Assembly (NCBI RefSeq): GCF_003171655.1
Contig: NZ_QFZL01000001.1
Location: forward strand, 682,001-746,000
Direction: 5' to 3'
Origin: Stakelama portus
GTDB lineage: Bacteria > Pseudomonadota > Alphaproteobacteria > Sphingomonadales > Sphingomonadaceae
Length of the DNA stretch: 64,000 nt
Of this stretch, positions 62,287 to 64,000 are shown piece by piece; position 1 is the stretch's first letter, and each line of letters starts with the position of its first letter. Below the pieces are notes generated by a model. That model made no database searches. It was not told the DNA's origin and saw only the letters and a program-made list of their open reading frames with translations. A program made the position numbers and the translations under genes.

Positions 62287-64000
62287 ATGCCTAAACTGAC
62301 CGTTGACGGAATCGAAGTGGAAGTGCCGCAGGGCGCAACCGTGCTTCAGGCCTGTGAGGCCGCTGGCAAGGAAATTCCGCGCTTCTGCTATCATGAGCGG
62401 CTGTCGATTGCCGGCAATTGCCGCATGTGTCTGGTCGAAGTGAAGCCGGGACCGCCCAAGCCGCAGGCTTCGTGCGCGCTTCCGGCTGGCGACGGTCAGG
62501 AAATCCGCACCGATACGCCGATGGTCAAGGCTGCCCGCGAAGGCGTGCTCGAATTCCTGCTGATCAATCATCCGCTTGATTGCCCGATCTGCGATCAGGG
62601 CGGCGAATGCGATCTGCAGGACGAGACCATGGCCTATGGCAAGGGCCATTCGCGCTATCAGGAAAACAAGCGCGCGGTTACCGAGAAATATATGGGTCCC
62701 ATCGTCAAGACGGTGATGACTCGCTGCATTCACTGCACCCGCTGCATCCGGTTTACCGAAGAGGTTGCAGGCGGCGAGGAAATCGGCGCGATTTTCCGCG
62801 GCGAGGATATGCAGATCACCAGCTATCTTGAGCATGCGGTGAAGAGCGAGCTGTCGGGCAATGTCGTCGATCTGTGCCCGGTCGGCGCGCTGACGAGCAA
62901 GCCCTATGCGTTCGAAGCGCGGCCGTGGGAGCTCAAGAAGACGATGGCGATCGACGTCATGGACGCGGTCGGCACCAATATCCGCCTCGATAGCCGTGGG
63001 CGCGGCGTGCTGCGCGCGCTGCCGCGGATCAACGAGGACGTGAATGAGGAATGGGCGCACGACAAGACGCGCCACGCGGTTGACGGCCTGTCGCATCGCC
63101 GCCTCGACAAACCCTATGTCCGCCGCGACGGCAAGCTGGTCGCCGCAAGCTGGGAAGACGCTTTTGCCGCGATCGCTTCGGCCGCGAAAAAGGCAAAGGA
63201 CAGCGTTGCCGCGATCGCCGGCGATCTGGTCGATTGCGAAACCATGTATGCCGCCAAGGCACTGGTAAATTCGCTCGGTTCGACGCTGATCGAAGGGCGC
63301 CAGACCGGCATGGATTATGACGTCACCAATCTGGCGGCGGTCAATTTCAACACCACCATCGCGGGCACCGAAGAAGCGGACGTGATCCTGCTGATCGGCA
63401 CCAATTTGCGCTGGGAAGCGTCGCTGGTGAACACCCGCGTGCGCAAGGCGATCAAGCGCGGCGCCAAGGTGTTCGCGATCGGGCCGGAAGTCGACCTGAC
63501 CTATAAGGTCGAATGGCTCGGCAATGATCTGAGCCTGCTCGGCAAGCTGCCCAAGGCGGTCAAGGACGCGTTCAAGGGCGCCGAAAAGCCGATGGTGATC
63601 GTCGGCGGCGCGGCGCTGAAGAACGGGCACGGCGCGGCGCTCGGCCTCGTCAAGACGCTCGGCCTCGTGAAAGAGGGCTGGAACGGTTTCAACGTGCTGC
63701 ATTTCTCGGCGGCGCGGATGGGCGGGCTGATGCTCGGCTATGCGCAGCCGGGTGGCATTGCCGATGTGGTTGCGGCCAAGCCCAAGCTCGCCTTCTTCCT
63801 TGGCGCCGACGAAGTCGACTTCAAGGCGTTCAAGTCGAGCTACAAGGTCTATATCGGGCATCATGGCGATGCCGGTGCGCATGCGGCGGACGTGATCCTG
63901 CCGGGCGCGAGCTATGCCGAAAAGCCGGGTACTTATGTGAATATCGAAGGGCGCGTGCAGCGCGGCGATCGCGCCGTGTTCCCGCCGGGCGATGCGCGCG
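62287..64000 (+). CDS. nuoG: NADH-quinone oxidoreductase subunit G (3' end outside the window)
   Basis: The first 571 codons are present. The N-terminal ferredoxin-like domain has Cys34, Cys45, Cys48 and Cys63 of a [2Fe-2S] cluster. A His/Cys ligand set follows in INHPLDCPICDQGGECDLQD, then 4Fe-4S ligands in RCIHCTRCIRF and VDLCPVGAL. A molybdopterin-oxidoreductase-like fold without cofactor follows (AIAGDLVDCETMYAAK, DVILPGASYAEKPGTYVN). It is the electron-input subunit of complex I. The frame runs to the last base. Confidence 0.96.
   Translation, partial: MPKLTVDGIEVEVPQGATVLQACEAAGKEIPRFCYHERLSIAGNCRMCLVEVKPGPPKPQASCALPAGDGQEIRTDTPMVKAAREGVLEFLLINHPLDCPICDQGGECDLQDETMAYGKGHSRYQENKRAVTEKYMGPIVKTVMTRCIHCTRCIRFTEEVAGGEEIGAIFRGEDMQITSYLEHAVKSELSGNVVDLCPVGALTSKPYAFEARPWELKKTMAIDVMDAVGTNIRLDSRGRGVLRALPRINEDVNEEWAHDKTRHAVDGLSHRRLDKPYVRRDGKLVAASWEDAFAAIASAAKKAKDSVAAIAGDLVDCETMYAAKALVNSLGSTLIEGRQTGMDYDVTNLAAVNFNTTIAGTEEADVILLIGTNLRWEASLVNTRVRKAIKRGAKVFAIGPEVDLTYKVEWLGNDLSLLGKLPKAVKDAFKGAEKPMVIVGGAALKNGHGAALGLVKTLGLVKEGWNGFNVLHFSAARMGGLMLGYAQPGGIADVVAAKPKLAFFLGADEVDFKAFKSSYKVYIGHHGDAGAHAADVILPGASYAEKPGTYVNIEGRVQRGDRAVFPPGDAR

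Noticed and set aside
61957..63882. A 641-codon minus-strand open frame over nuoG
   Set aside because: nuoG covers the same bases with all Fe-S motifs; the antisense product shows no family features.

Overview
This window is high-GC alphaproteobacterial chromosome, most likely from the Sphingomonadaceae (Sphingomonas, Sphingopyxis or a relative). The placement is inference. It rests on gene order (lptD-surA-pdxA-rsmA; zapA-6S RNA-fau followed by a DUF2842 gene), a large TonB-dependent receptor, dispersed palindromes of the CTGAGCTTGTCGAAG type, frequent GTG/TTG starts set by good Shine-Dalgarno sites, and class I fructose-bisphosphate aldolase. There is no rRNA, transposase, integrase or CRISPR array. 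There is one tRNA (Asp-GTC) and one strong 6S RNA candidate.

Layout. 1-2040: a NUDIX/DUF47 open frame cut by the window edge, and a PiT phosphate transporter. 2047-4543: a secreted SGNH-type protein and a Tat-exported GH1 glycosidase. 4721-13117: housekeeping genes, with an RsmB-like RNA methyltransferase and a TPR protein on the plus strand, rsmA-pdxA-surA-lptD on the minus strand, then holC and ndk. 13155-15907: a two-component system and an EF-hand protein. 16287-35382: an accessory catabolic region with a TonB receptor, a double-headed TetR regulator, an acyl-CoA dehydrogenase/alcohol dehydrogenase/APH-kinase/SDR operon resembling 4-hydroxyacid (levulinate-type) catabolism, then thioesterase, two acyl-CoA dehydrogenases, a FadB/FadJ-like multifunctional protein, a serine hydrolase and an acyl-CoA ligase. 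35429-40331: glycerol kinase, an AI-2E family permease, tRNA-Asp, a PRC-barrel protein, and the DUF2842/fau/6S/zapA cluster. 40808-49358: central carbon genes tkt-gap-MOSC-pgk, a chemoreceptor, class I aldolase and thiE. 49355-53680: a K+ channel, an M23 peptidase, efp, suhB and a beta-propeller protein. 53780-64000: the complex I operon nuoA to nuoG, with nuoG cut by the window end.

The nuo operon is the most unusual part. A Fur-box-like 7-1-7 palindrome lies upstream of nuoA. Seven accessory reading frames interrupt the canonical order: a secreted protein between nuoB and nuoC, three small membrane proteins around nuoE, and three secreted proteins between nuoF and nuoG. Those last three share a four-cysteine, two-module pattern that I do not recognise. 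Between nuoD and nuoE there is also a partial tandem duplication that joins the nuoE start to the nuoD end and separates two dissimilar small membrane ORFs.

The genes combine into envelope biogenesis (lptD/surA), ribosome maturation and translation (rsmA, RsmB-like, efp, suhB), acyl-CoA catabolism under TetR-type control, triose-phosphate metabolism, and respiration.
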